Source of the DNA: an uncultured Eubacteriales bacterium
GTDB taxonomy: Bacteria > Bacillota > Clostridia > Oscillospirales > Oscillospiraceae
Length of the DNA: 64,000 nucleotides
Assembly: GCA_900545495.1 (NCBI GenBank)
Contig: UQZJ01000003.1
Location: 1-64,000 of the forward strand
Direction: 5' to 3'
Part shown: positions 49,308 to 57,084 of the stretch, piece after piece
Position numbering within the stretch: position 1 is the first letter of the stretch
Layout of the letters: each line of letters starts with the position of its first letter
Translations under genes and position numbers: made by a program
The notes under the pieces: model-generated
The model's input: only the letters and a program-made list of their open reading frames with translations
Told to the model about the DNA's origin: nothing
Database searches by the model: none

Positions 49308-50546
49308 TTACTTTGCCAGAATCTTCTTCAGCTTGGCAAAACGGGGCAGGGAGTCCTGCTTGGGCAGGTCAGGCTCGCCCTGAATGAGGGGCAGCGCGTA
49401 TTCGATGAACTGGTGGTTCACGCCATTGCCTGCCTCGTTGATCCACTCGCGGGGGATCTTCTTCTCCACGTTGGCGACCTCCATCAGGGGGATGAGCTTG
49501 GTGCGGCAGGCGTACTTGCCGTCCTGCATGCCGCGCTCAAAGCCAATCATGCGGCCGTTGATGCCGTTGACGGCGTTCTCCACAGCCACCTTACCCGCCA
49601 TGTAGGACTCCTCGATGTCCGTCTCACTGGCCAGATGGGCGGCGCAGCGCTGGAGCAGGTTCAGCTCAATGCCGCGTACCTTGGCGCCCGTCTCCTCCTT
49701 CAATACCTCTGCCAGAATGGTGGCCAGACCACCCAGCTGGGCATGGCCGAAGCCGTCGTTGGCGGCTACCTTGGCCTCGGACACGAAGCCGCCGTCCTCA
49801 TAGTGGATGCCCTCGGACACCGCCACGATGCAGTTGCCCTTTTCATTGTAGACACGTTTGACATCCTCGATAAACTGAGGCATACTAAAGTCGGTCTCCG
49901 GCAGGTAGATCAGGTCGGGGCCTGCGCCGTACTCACCGGCCAGTGCAGATGCCGCCGCCAGCCAGCCGGCGTGACGACCCATGATCTCCACCACCACGAT
50001 CATACCGGTGTCGTACACATGGGCGTCCTGATAGACCTCCATGATGGACGTGGCGATATACTTGGCGGCGGAGGCGTAGCCGGGGCAGTGGTCGGTGCCG
50101 AACAGGTCGTTGTCGATGGTCTTGGGTACGCCCATCACGCGGCAATCGTAGCCCACGGACTGCATATATTGGTTGATCTTGTTGCAGGTATCCATGGAGT
50201 CATTGCCGCCGTTATAGAAGAAATAGCGGACATTGTGCTTCTTGAACACCTCCAGAATGCGCTTATAATCGGTGTCGTCCAGCTCGGGATCGGCAATCTT
50301 GTAGCGGCAGGAGCCCAGCGCGGAGGAGGGGGTGTACTTCAGGAGGCGCAGCTCCTCGGGATCCTCCAGCCCCATATCAAACAGGCGGTCAGCCAGCACG
50401 CCCTTGATGCCGTGCTCCGCGCCCAGCACCTGCGTGATGGCGCCGGACTTCAGTGCCGTGTCGATAACGCCGTAGGCGCTGGCATTGATGACGGATGAGG
50501 GACCACCGGATTGGCCGATGATACACGCGCCGCGCAATTCATTCAT
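49308..50546 (-). CDS. pfp: Pyrophosphate-type 6-phosphofructokinase
   Basis: 412 residues. The phosphoryl-donor site reads YNGGNDSMDT and the active site reads MGVPKTIDNDL. Asp in GGNDS and Lys in PKTIDND are the residues that mark PPi-dependent phosphofructokinases, where ATP enzymes have Gly. The reaction is reversible between fructose-6-phosphate and fructose-1,6-bisphosphate. EIMGRHAGWLAA and a Gly/Glu-rich substrate region follow. ATG 50546 follows GGAGGT by eight bases. Divergent from fba. Confidence 0.92.
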   Translation of the reverse strand: MNELRGACIIGQSGGPSSVINASAYGVIDTALKSGAITQVLGAEHGIKGVLADRLFDMGLEDPEELRLLKYTPSSALGSCRYKIADPELDDTDYKRILEVFKKHNVRYFFYNGGNDSMDTCNKINQYMQSVGYDCRVMGVPKTIDNDLFGTDHCPGYASAAKYIATSIMEVYQDAHVYDTGMIVVVEIMGRHAGWLAAASALAGEYGAGPDLIYLPETDFSMPQFIEDVKRVYNEKGNCIVAVSEGIHYEDGGFVSEAKVAANDGFGHAQLGGLATILAEVLKEETGAKVRGIELNLLQRCAAHLASETDIEESYMAGKVAVENAVNGINGRMIGFERGMQDGKYACRTKLIPLMEVANVEKKIPREWINEAGNGVNHQFIEYALPLIQGEPDLPKQDSLPRFAKLKKILAK

Positions 50547-50625
50547 AGGTACATACCTCCGAAATATTGTTTTCAAAATTTGATGATGCACCGGCATTTT
50601 ACCGCCGGACTTGCTCTGAATATGT

Positions 50626-50654
50626 ATTCTACCATGGAAATTTGGGAATGTAAA
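50626..50654 (-). promoter_or_regulatory. Promoter of PPi-pfk
   Basis: On the minus strand TTTACA (50649-50654), a 17-base spacer and TAGAAT (50626-50631). Confidence 0.65.
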
Positions 50655-50657
50655 TGC

Positions 50658-50693
50658 TTTCGCTCTTGCAAAAGCGAAAAAATATGATACAAT
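50658..50693 (+). promoter_or_regulatory. Promoter of fba with overlapping inverted repeat
   Basis: TTGCAA (50666-50671), a 16-base spacer and TACAAT (50688-50693). The -35 sits inside the inverted repeat TTTCGCT (50658-50664) / AGCGAAA (50673-50679), a plausible operator in the divergent pfk-fba region. Confidence 0.65.
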
Positions 50694-50757
50694 AGGAACG
50701 TAACAATCATTCCGTACAAATTCGGCAAAATTTTACCACGGAAAAGGAGATACGATC

Positions 50758-51726
50758 ATGGCACTTGTAACTTCCAAGGAAATGTTCGAGAAGGCGTATG
50801 CCGGCGGTTACGCCATCGGCGCTTTCAACGTCAACAACATGGAGATCGTGCAGGGCATCACGGAGGCCTGCCAGGAGGAGCACGCTCCTGTGATCCTGCA
50901 GGTCAGCAAGGGCGCCCGCGCCTACGCCAACCACACCTATCTGGTGAAGTTGGTCGAGGCGGCTGTGGCCTGCTGCCCCGACATCCCCATCGTTCTGCAT
51001 CTGGATCACGGCCCCGATTTCGAGACCTGCAAGAGCTGCATCGACGGCGGCTTCACCTCCGTAATGATCGATGCGTCCTCCAAGCCCTTCGCGGAGAATA
51101 TTGAGATCACCCGCAAGGTGGTGGAGTACGCTCATGACCACGGCGTGGTCGTGGAGGCAGAGCTGGGTACGCTGGCCGGCATCGAGGACGATGTCAAGGT
51201 GGCCTCCCACGAGGCGTCCTACACCCGTCCCGAGGAGGTGGAGGAGTTCGTCGCCAAGACCGGCTGCGACTCTCTGGCCATCGCCATCGGCACCAGCCAC
51301 GGCGCCTATAAGTTCAAGCCTGAGCAGTGCACCCGCAACGAGCAGGGCATTCTGGTGCCGCCTCCTCTGCGCTTCGACGTGCTGGAGGAGGTCAGCAAGC
51401 GTCTGCCCGGCTTCCCCATCGTGCTGCACGGTTCTTCCTCCGTCCCGCAGGACTATGTGAAGATGATCAACGACCACGGCGGCAAGATGCCCAACGCCAT
51501 CGGCGTGCCGGAGGAGCAGTTGCGTCAGGCCGCCCGCCTGTCCGTCTGCAAGATCAACATCGACTCCGATCTGCGTCTGGCCATGACTGGCACCATCCGT
51601 CAGTTCATGGATGAGCATCCTGACAAGTTCGATCCCCGCGAGTATCTGAAGCCCGCCCGCGCCAACATCAAGGAGCTGGTGCGCCACAAGCTGGTGGACG
51701 TGCTGGGCTGCGCCGGCAAGGCGTAA
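50758..51726 (+). CDS. fba: Class II fructose-bisphosphate aldolase
   Basis: 322 residues. Zinc-dependent aldol cleavage of fructose-1,6-bisphosphate. Visible are AFNVNNMEIVQGI, the zinc ligands VLHLDHG, EAELGTLAGIEDDV, GTSHGAYKF, PIVLHGSSSVP and CKINIDSDLRLAMTG. AAAAGGAG precedes ATG. Faces the PPi-pfk gene, its metabolic neighbour. Confidence 0.96.
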   Translation: MALVTSKEMFEKAYAGGYAIGAFNVNNMEIVQGITEACQEEHAPVILQVSKGARAYANHTYLVKLVEAAVACCPDIPIVLHLDHGPDFETCKSCIDGGFTSVMIDASSKPFAENIEITRKVVEYAHDHGVVVEAELGTLAGIEDDVKVASHEASYTRPEEVEEFVAKTGCDSLAIAIGTSHGAYKFKPEQCTRNEQGILVPPPLRFDVLEEVSKRLPGFPIVLHGSSSVPQDYVKMINDHGGKMPNAIGVPEEQLRQAARLSVCKINIDSDLRLAMTGTIRQFMDEHPDKFDPREYLKPARANIKELVRHKLVDVLGCAGKA

Positions 51727-51769
51727 ACCTATTATGAGCGCAGGAAAAATGGAAATCTGAGGTGATATC

Positions 51770-52234
51770 TTGCCCGCTGCATTTGTTTTAGACCCCGCCC
51801 GGCGCGTGGAGATCGCCCGCACGATCCTTTCACAGCTGCCGGAGTGGTTCGGCATTCCTGCCGCTACGGAGGAGTATATCACAGATGCCGCCCGCGAACC
51901 CTGCTTTGTTTACGAGAAAGACGGCGCACCGGTGGGTTTTCTTTGTCTTAAGGAAACGGGGCACAGCACCGTAGAGCTGGCGGTTATGGGCGTTCTGAAG
52001 TCCTGCCACCGCAAAGGGTACGGTCGTGCGCTGGTGGACGCCGCCGCAGCTTACGCCCGTCAGATGGGGTACGAATTCATGCAGGTCAAGACCGTGCAGA
52101 TGGGGAAGTACGAGGAGTATGACCGCACCAATCGGTTCTATCTCAGCTGTGGCTTCAAGGAGTTTGAGGTTTTTCCCACGCTTTGGGACGAGTGGAACCC
52201 CTGTCAGATATACGTCCTTTCTCTAAATAAATAA
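51770..52234 (+). CDS. GNAT-family N-acetyltransferase
   Basis: 154 residues. Acetyl-CoA-binding motif A reads VLKSCHRKGYGRALVDAAAAYARQMG, followed by KTVQMGKYEEYDRTNRFYLSCGFKEFE. Substrate unknown. Starts with TTG 51770 after GAGGTGAT. Downstream of fba, closed by a terminator. Confidence 0.85.
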   Translation: MPAAFVLDPARRVEIARTILSQLPEWFGIPAATEEYITDAAREPCFVYEKDGAPVGFLCLKETGHSTVELAVMGVLKSCHRKGYGRALVDAAAAYARQMGYEFMQVKTVQMGKYEEYDRTNRFYLSCGFKEFEVFPTLWDEWNPCQIYVLSLNK

Positions 52235-52236
52235 GC

Positions 52237-52274
52237 AAAGTCCCGCAAGGCCATTGGCCTTGCGGGACTTTTAT
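52237..52274. terminator. Bidirectional terminator, GNAT / transketolase
   Basis: 16-bp stem AAAGTCCCGCAAGGCC / GGCCTTGCGGGACTTT around ATT, with flanking A/T tracts. Confidence 0.92.
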
Positions 52275-52291
52275 TGTCATGTATTTTCTCT

Positions 52292-53218
52292 TTACAGCGT
52301 TTCCTTGATCCGGGCTGCAATCTGATCCGCCGTCAGGCCGTACTCCCGCAGCACATCCGCCGCCTTGCCGGACTGGCCGAACTGGTCGTTGACGCCGATC
52401 TTCCGGAACTTGCAGCAGACCTTACCCATCAGCACATCGGCCACCGCATCGCCCAGACCGCCGATGACGCTGTGCTCCTCCACCGTCACCACGTTGCCGC
52501 ACTTCTGGGCATATTCGGTGACGCAGGCCGCGTCGATGGGCTTGATGGTGTGGACGTTGATGACGCTGATCTCAATGCCCTCGGCAGAGAGCAGCTTGGC
52601 AGCCTCCAGCGCCTCGTTGACCATCAGGCCGCAGGCGAACACGGCGACGTCCTTGCCCTCCCGCAGCACGTTGGCCTTGCCGATCTCGAAGGGGTAGTCC
52701 TCCCCAAACACCGGCGTGGCCAGACGGGCCAGACGCATATAGGCAGGGCCCTGGAACTCCGCCAGTGCGAAGGTGGCCTTGCGGGCCTCGTTGGCGTCAG
52801 CGGGGACGATCACCGTCATGCCGGGGATCAGCCGCATCAGGCCAATGTCCTCAATGGACTGGTGGCTGCCGCCGTCCTCGCCGACGGAAACACCGGCGTG
52901 GGAGCAGCAAATTTTCACATTGAACTTGGGGTAGGCGATGGAGTTGCGGATCTGCTCATAGGCGCGCCCTGCGCCGAACATGGCGAAGGTGGAGCAGAAG
53001 GGGATCAGTCCCATGGTGGACAGGCCCGCGCCGATATTCATCATATTCGCCTCGGCGATGCCGCAGTCAAAGAAGCGGTCGGGGTGCGCCGCCTTGAAAA
53101 ACTTGGTCATGGTCGCGCCGGCCAGATCGGCATCCAGCACGACGACATTCTTGTTCTGTTCGCCCAGCTCAACGAGGGCCTTGCCGTAGGCTTCACGGGT
53201 CGCAATTTTCTCACTCAT
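52292..53218 (-). CDS. tktB: Transketolase, C-terminal subunit
   Basis: 308 residues corresponding to the pyrimidine-binding and C-terminal domains of transketolase. Visible are FFDCGIAEANMMNIGAGLSTMG (catalytic Glu), CSHAGVSVGEDGGSHQSIEDIG and TVEEHSVIGGLGDAVAD. Split transketolases are common in Clostridia and archaea. It starts three bases after the stop of the N-terminal subunit. Confidence 0.93.
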   Translation of the reverse strand: MSEKIATREAYGKALVELGEQNKNVVVLDADLAGATMTKFFKAAHPDRFFDCGIAEANMMNIGAGLSTMGLIPFCSTFAMFGAGRAYEQIRNSIAYPKFNVKICCSHAGVSVGEDGGSHQSIEDIGLMRLIPGMTVIVPADANEARKATFALAEFQGPAYMRLARLATPVFGEDYPFEIGKANVLREGKDVAVFACGLMVNEALEAAKLLSAEGIEISVINVHTIKPIDAACVTEYAQKCGNVVTVEEHSVIGGLGDAVADVLMGKVCCKFRKIGVNDQFGQSGKAADVLREYGLTADQIAARIKETL

Positions 53219-53221
53219 GGC

Positions 53222-54031
53222 TCAGTCCTCCAATTCCTTCAGGGCCTGCTGACGCTGCTCCTCATTGGGAGCCTTGCCGTGCCAACCCACCTGATTTTCC
53301 ATAAACGATACGCCCTTGCCCTTCACCGTGTGGGCGAGGATGGCCTTGGGCTTGCCGGCCGCAGCAGGCGCGCTCAGCGCCGCCTCAACGGCGTCCAGAT
53401 CATGGCCGTTGATCTCATAGAGGTCGAAGCCGAAGGCGCGCAGCTTGGCAGTCAAGTCACCGAGGCTCATGACCTCGTTGTTGCTGCCGTCGATCTGCAG
53501 ACCGTTGTTGTCCACCATGACCGTCAGGTTGTCCAGCTTATAGTGGGCGGCGGACATCAGTGCCTCCCAGATCTGACCCTCCTGACATTCGCCGTCACCC
53601 AGCAGGGTAAAGACTTTGGTGTCCTTGCCCAGCAGCTTGGCGCCCAGCGCCATGCCCACGGCGATGGAGCAGCCCTGTCCCAGCGAGCCGGTGGAGGCGT
53701 CCACGCCCGGCACCTTCTTGCAGTCGGGGTGACCCTGCAGAATGCTGTGCAGCTGTCGGAAGTTCTTGAACTCGTCGCGGCTGATAAAGCCCAGCTCCGC
53801 CAGCACCGCATAGTAGCAGGGGGCAGCGTGACCCTTGCTCAGCACAAAACGGTCACGATCCTCCGCCTTGGGGTTTTTAGGATCAACGCGCATATGATTG
53901 TAGAACGTGCTGACCATCAGCTCCACCGCGGAGAGGGAGCCGCCGGGGTGACCGGAACCGGCGTTTGCCGTCATGTTGATAATATCCCTGCGTACCTGTC
54001 GGCAAACGCGGGAAAGCTCTGCTGTATTCAT
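53222..54031 (-). CDS. tktA: Transketolase, N-terminal subunit
   Basis: 269 residues forming the TPP pyrophosphate-binding half. Visible are MTANAGSGHPGGSLSAVELM, FVLSKGHAAPCYYAVL, STGSLGQGCSIAVGMALG and the TPP motif LLGDGECQEGQIWEA...VDNNGLQIDG. ATG 54031 follows GGAGG by six bases; the open frame further upstream runs through the divergent amidase gene and is not coding. Cotranscribed with the C-terminal subunit. Confidence 0.94.
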   Translation of the reverse strand: MNTAELSRVCRQVRRDIINMTANAGSGHPGGSLSAVELMVSTFYNHMRVDPKNPKAEDRDRFVLSKGHAAPCYYAVLAELGFISRDEFKNFRQLHSILQGHPDCKKVPGVDASTGSLGQGCSIAVGMALGAKLLGKDTKVFTLLGDGECQEGQIWEALMSAAHYKLDNLTVMVDNNGLQIDGSNNEVMSLGDLTAKLRAFGFDLYEINGHDLDAVEAALSAPAAAGKPKAILAHTVKGKGVSFMENQVGWHGKAPNEEQRQQALKELED

Positions 54032-54139
54032 GGGGGACCTCCATTCCTTTTTCTTCGTATAAGAGTAGCGCATTTTCACCAAAATGTCAATGAACAGTAC
54101 ACAGCGAAAGTACATAGAATGAGAGCAGGGGGGATGCAT

Positions 54140-54643
54140 ATGATCTTTCGTCCGTACAGGCGGCTCAGCGCCGTGCTGTACGCCCGTCACTGGGCCTACG
54201 GCCGCAATCCGCGGTTCTACGATTATGAGGAGCTGGGCGGCGACTGCACCAACTTCGCGTCGCAGTGCATCTACGCCGGCACCGGTGTGATGAACGATAC
54301 GCCGATCTACGGCTGGTACTATATCGATCCCGACAACAAGGCGCCGGCCTGGACCGGTGTGGAGTATCTGTACAATTTTCTTACCCGCCCGCAGGCGTCT
54401 CTCGGTCCGGTGGCACAGGTCACGGAGGATCTCCGCAGCGCCATGCTGGGCGATGTGATCCAACTGCGCTTTGCGGGGGATGTTTTTCAGCATTCGCCGG
54501 TGGTGGTGCAGTCCAGCGTAGACGGTTCACCGGATAAGATCCTGCTGGCGGCGCACAGCAGCGATGCCGATTGGCGGCCGCTCAGCAGTTATGAGTATGA
54601 GTCGTACCGTGTTCTGCATATATTGGGCGCATATGATGTATAG
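54140..54643 (+). CDS. Amidase-domain (Amidase_6) protein
   Basis: 167 residues. LYARHWAYGRNPRFYDYEELGGDCTNFASQCIYAG and the later HSPVVVQ and LLAAHSSD are the NlpC/P60-like putative amidase domain PF12671, with Cys, His and a polar residue as the likely triad. No signal peptide, so possibly a cytoplasmic or forespore-expressed wall enzyme. ATG 54140 lies six bases after GGGGGG; ATG 54134 is the alternative. Confidence 0.85.
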   Translation: MIFRPYRRLSAVLYARHWAYGRNPRFYDYEELGGDCTNFASQCIYAGTGVMNDTPIYGWYYIDPDNKAPAWTGVEYLYNFLTRPQASLGPVAQVTEDLRSAMLGDVIQLRFAGDVFQHSPVVVQSSVDGSPDKILLAAHSSDADWRPLSSYEYESYRVLHILGAYDV

Positions 54644-54682
54644 GCAAAAAGACGGAGGATCATTCCTCCGTCTTTTTGCCTG
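54643..54682. terminator. Bidirectional terminator, amidase / tyrosine recombinase
   Basis: Stem AGGCAAAAAGACGGAGGA / TCCTCCGTCTTTTTGCCT; the 5' arm begins at the amidase stop, and the 3' arm overlaps the last codons of the recombinase gene. Confidence 0.88.
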
Positions 54683-55691
54683 AATCTTCGATTCTCCCTT
54701 TTATTTTAACACCTGACAAGGGGTTTGCCTTTGCAGCTATACGGAGAGCCTCATTGTCAATATGTGTGTAGATCTCCGTGGTATTCAGGTGCTCATGGCC
54801 TAAAACCTCCTGCACGGCCTTGACATCCACGCCGTTTTGCAGCATCAGCGTAGCAGCGGTATGCCGCAGCTTATGGCTGGAATATCGCTCACTGTCCAAT
54901 CCCGCCACGGACAGGTGTTTTTTGACCAGTGCGTGGACGGTGGAGCGGCTGATGCGCTTATTCTGACCGGACAGGAACAATGCGTTCCGATCCTTGCCGC
55001 TGATGGGACGGCGCACCTCCATATAACGATTCAGCGCGTCTTTACAGGCATCGTTGAGGTACACCACGCGCACCTTATTGCCCTTGCCCAGCACCCGCAG
55101 GGCGTCGTCCTGTATATCGGTGATGTCCAGCCCGATCAGCTCGGAGATACGCAGCCCGCAGTTCAGAAACAGCGTCAGGATGCAGTAATCCCGCTCCCGG
55201 TGAGGGCCGTCCACCGACTCCAGCAGGGAGAGGCACTCGTGCAGCGTCAGATAGCGGGGGAGAGCCTTCATCTGCTTGGGCGTGTCCACGTCCTTGCAGG
55301 GATTTTCCTCCAAAAGATGTCGTTTATTGCAGATATAATTGAAAAAAGACCGGATCGTAGCCAGTTTTCTGGCTCTTGACGCCGCATTCAGGCCTTTGTT
55401 AGAAATTTCACTATTCTGATGCTGTAAGCGCTCGCGGCTTAAATAGGTCAGATAGCCGTAAATATCCGTCAGCGTGATGGCGGCGATGAAGTTCAGATCA
55501 ATGTCCCGGATATCGATCTCGTCCAGCCGCTTATCAGCCAGCGCCGGGTCGCGGACTTGCTTCAGGTACCGGAAAAAATTCCGCATATCCAGATAGTATT
55601 CGTCCACAGTGCGCTGTGAGTGCGCCTTGATCGTTTCGTGGTAGCTGAGAAAGTCCAGTAGAAGCTGGGGCGAATCCGAACGATAATCCAT
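54660..55691 (-). CDS. Tyrosine recombinase (XerC/XerD-like)
   Basis: 343 residues. SAM-like N-terminal domain (LLLDFLSYHETIKAHSQRTVDEYYLDMRNFFRYL), then the catalytic domain: Arg in CGLRISELIG, LGKGNKVRVVYL, HKLRHTAATLML, LGHEHLNTTEIYTHI (Tyr). Longer than XerD by about 45 residues. Common in Clostridia as a chromosomal xerC-like gene, so it need not mark a mobile element. GGGAG precedes ATG 55691. A possible TATAAT at 55858-55863 lies far upstream on the minus strand. Confidence 0.88.
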   Translation of the reverse strand: MDYRSDSPQLLLDFLSYHETIKAHSQRTVDEYYLDMRNFFRYLKQVRDPALADKRLDEIDIRDIDLNFIAAITLTDIYGYLTYLSRERLQHQNSEISNKGLNAASRARKLATIRSFFNYICNKRHLLEENPCKDVDTPKQMKALPRYLTLHECLSLLESVDGPHRERDYCILTLFLNCGLRISELIGLDITDIQDDALRVLGKGNKVRVVYLNDACKDALNRYMEVRRPISGKDRNALFLSGQNKRISRSTVHALVKKHLSVAGLDSERYSSHKLRHTAATLMLQNGVDVKAVQEVLGHEHLNTTEIYTHIDNEALRIAAKANPLSGVKIKGRIEDSGKKTEE

Positions 55692-55900
55692 AGTGCAATT
55701 TCTCCCAAAGACAGGTTGATCTTGTTGATCTTACGGTGTGCTGTGTATGCGGCGGTTTACGTGGAAGTGCTGTGCGCCATTTGCTGACAATAGCTACACA
55801 GAGACGCAGAAAAGCGAGTCCTGACCGCCGGGCAGCTGCGCGGACTGCCATGCGCTCATTATACCACAGTTTTGGGAAAAATCCAGTCTTGCCTCCACTC

Positions 55901-55930
55901 GATTGAACAAAATTTTTATTTTGTTCAATC
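55901..55930. repeat. 30-bp perfect palindrome, operator candidate 1
   Basis: GATTGAACAAAAT (55901-55913), four T's, then ATTTTGTTCAATC (55918-55930): a 13-bp perfect inverted repeat. Confidence 0.85.
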
Positions 55931-56001
55931 TCGAATACTGTTCCGTCAGTGTCCCCCGTTCTTCTTATGGACAGCTCGGAGGGCTGGCGGTGCTGGCAAG
56001 A

Positions 56002-56030
56002 CTGAACAAAATACCCCTTCTTGTTCAATC
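56002..56030. repeat. Second TGAACAA/TTGTTCA palindrome, operator candidate 2
   Basis: TGAACAA (56003-56009) and TTGTTCA (56021-56027) repeat the arms of the palindrome at 55901 with almost the same spacing (11 instead of 10 bases), about 100 bases further on. Confidence 0.75.
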
Positions 56031-56103
56031 CGTATAGCAGAGGTTGTCCTCGGACGTGGTACGCCTACCCGACCAGTTGCCCTTTGATGGTTATCTTCTA
56101 TCT

Positions 56104-56143
56104 GGGAGCGTGTGTGACGACTGTTCACACACGCTCCCTTTTT
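56104..56143 (+). terminator. Orphan terminator
   Basis: 14-bp stem GGGAGCGTGTGTGA / TCACACACGCTCCC followed by TTTTTCTC on the plus strand, with no recognised gene upstream; it may end a small RNA starting after the second palindrome. Confidence 0.75.
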
Positions 56144-56229
56144 CTCGCGTGAAGCACTGCACAGCAAGCGTCTCTTTTCCTAATGCCCCCGGAAAAAGCG
56201 AAAGCACCGGTCTGCTGACCGATGCTCTC

Positions 56230-56389
56230 TTGTGAGATATATCAAGGCGAAAGGAATTGCCATGACTGACTTTGTGAAATAATTTGCAAATATCCGAGAA
56301 TCCGAGGAAGTTCCAGGGGGGGTAATACTGACCCCCTGCCCTTGTGAGATTTGCATAAGGAAAACGGGTGTTCCTTTGTGCAATCTCAC
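56230..56389. repeat. GTGAGAT repeats and paired hairpins
   Basis: TTGTGAGAT occurs at 56230 and 56342. GTGAGATTTGCATAAGGAA (56344-56362) pairs with TTCCTTTGTGCAATCTCAC (56371-56389) as an 18-bp imperfect hairpin. A separate hairpin CAGGGGG / CCCCCTG lies at 56314-56338. They sit directly 3' of the XRE gene. Confidence 0.7.
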
Positions 56390-56411
56390 GGGGATTGTGA
56401 AAACATTTTCA

Positions 56412-56876
56412 TTATAAAACAAAATCGGAATCAGTTTTTTTGTCCTCACTTTCCGCTAAGCGTGAAAGCATTTTATCTTCCCAACGCGATTGCTTCCACC
56501 AGCCGACGATTATCATCAAAAAGCCAACAATAAAAATTACCGTCCGCGTTGCGGACACCGGAGAAATTACACAGGATGCGATCAATCCTGTACCCGCACT
56601 TGTGAAGAAGCGGCTTACAGCCTTTTCACGCTTGACCGTTCCTGCCGCCCTTTCCCTGTCGATGGTTTTCACCATATCTGTGTCCTCCTTCAGCATCATG
56701 TCAAGCGAAACACCGAAGTGATCGCTGATGGCAACGAGAAGCTGTAAGTCAGGGTAACTCTTCCCGTTCTCCCAGTTTGAAACCGTCTGCCTCGTCACAT
56801 GGAACAGACTGCCAAATTGCTCTTGCGTTAATTGCCGCTCTTTGCGGATAGACATGATTCGTTTTCCGATACTCAT
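56412..56876 (-). CDS. XRE-family regulator with C-terminal membrane segments
   Basis: 154 residues. N-terminal helix-turn-helix (IGKRIMSIRKERQLTQEQFGSLFHVTRQTVSNWENGKSYPDLQLLVAISDHFGVSLDMML), then a basic linker and two hydrophobic segments (GLIASCVISPVSATRTVIFIVGFLMIIVGWW) and a charged tail. This architecture suggests a membrane-tethered sensor-regulator. GGAGGTGGTGCA precedes ATG 56876. Codon usage is more A/T-rich than in neighbours, hinting at transfer. Target unknown, possibly the palindromes at 55.9-56.0 kb. Confidence 0.85.
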   Translation of the reverse strand: MSIGKRIMSIRKERQLTQEQFGSLFHVTRQTVSNWENGKSYPDLQLLVAISDHFGVSLDMMLKEDTDMVKTIDRERAAGTVKREKAVSRFFTSAGTGLIASCVISPVSATRTVIFIVGFLMIIVGWWKQSRWEDKMLSRLAESEDKKTDSDFVL

Positions 56877-56958
56877 TGCACCACCTCCTGCTCTCAAGTA
56901 TGCAGACTGCACCGCCAAAAGTAAAGCAATTTCCCTTTTACATAGGCGCGTATAGAGC

Positions 56959-56984
56959 AAAAGGACGGCTTGCGCCGTCCTTTT
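56959..56984. terminator. Terminator downstream of the second phosphate acyltransferase
   Basis: 11-bp stem AAAAGGACGGC / GCCGTCCTTTT around TTGC, about 100 bases past the 57085 stop on the minus strand. A smaller GCCTCC/GGAGGC hairpin lies at about 57042-57061. Confidence 0.75.
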
Positions 56985-57084
56985 GTGTCAAATTACGTTG
57001 CCTCGCTCCCTTGTTTGCGGAGCTTGGGGTGAGAACTGCCGCCTCCGCCATTGTGGAGGCGAGCTACTCCCGCGACATGGCCGT

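Larger units (their letters stand above)
55692..56411. other. Lower-GC intergenic islet with inverted repeats
   Basis: About 720 bases without a credible gene, visibly richer in A/T than the flanks. It holds two TGAACAA/TTGTTCA palindromes, a strong terminator-like hairpin and two further hairpins with GTGAGAT repeats (listed separately). Short frames here have no RBS and no recognisable product. Confidence 0.6.

Noticed and set aside
52274..54139. Very long plus-strand frame leading into the amidase-domain gene
   Set aside because: Only the part from 54140 has an RBS and a recognisable domain; the rest is antisense to the two transketolase genes.
54660..55691. Tyrosine recombinase as evidence of a prophage or second mobile element
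   Set aside because: No phage or transfer genes and no tRNA target lie nearby; a xerC-like chromosomal gene explains it equally well.
55534..56028. Minus-strand 164-codon frame overlapping the start of the tyrosine recombinase gene
   Set aside because: It overlaps the recombinase gene in another frame; its upstream part is the palindrome region and it shows no recognisable domain.
55946..56235. Small frames on both strands around the orphan terminator (GVPRPRTTSA-like stretch on the minus strand)
   Set aside because: A faint resemblance to a resolvase N-terminus was considered, but the residues do not match the family motif and there is no RBS.
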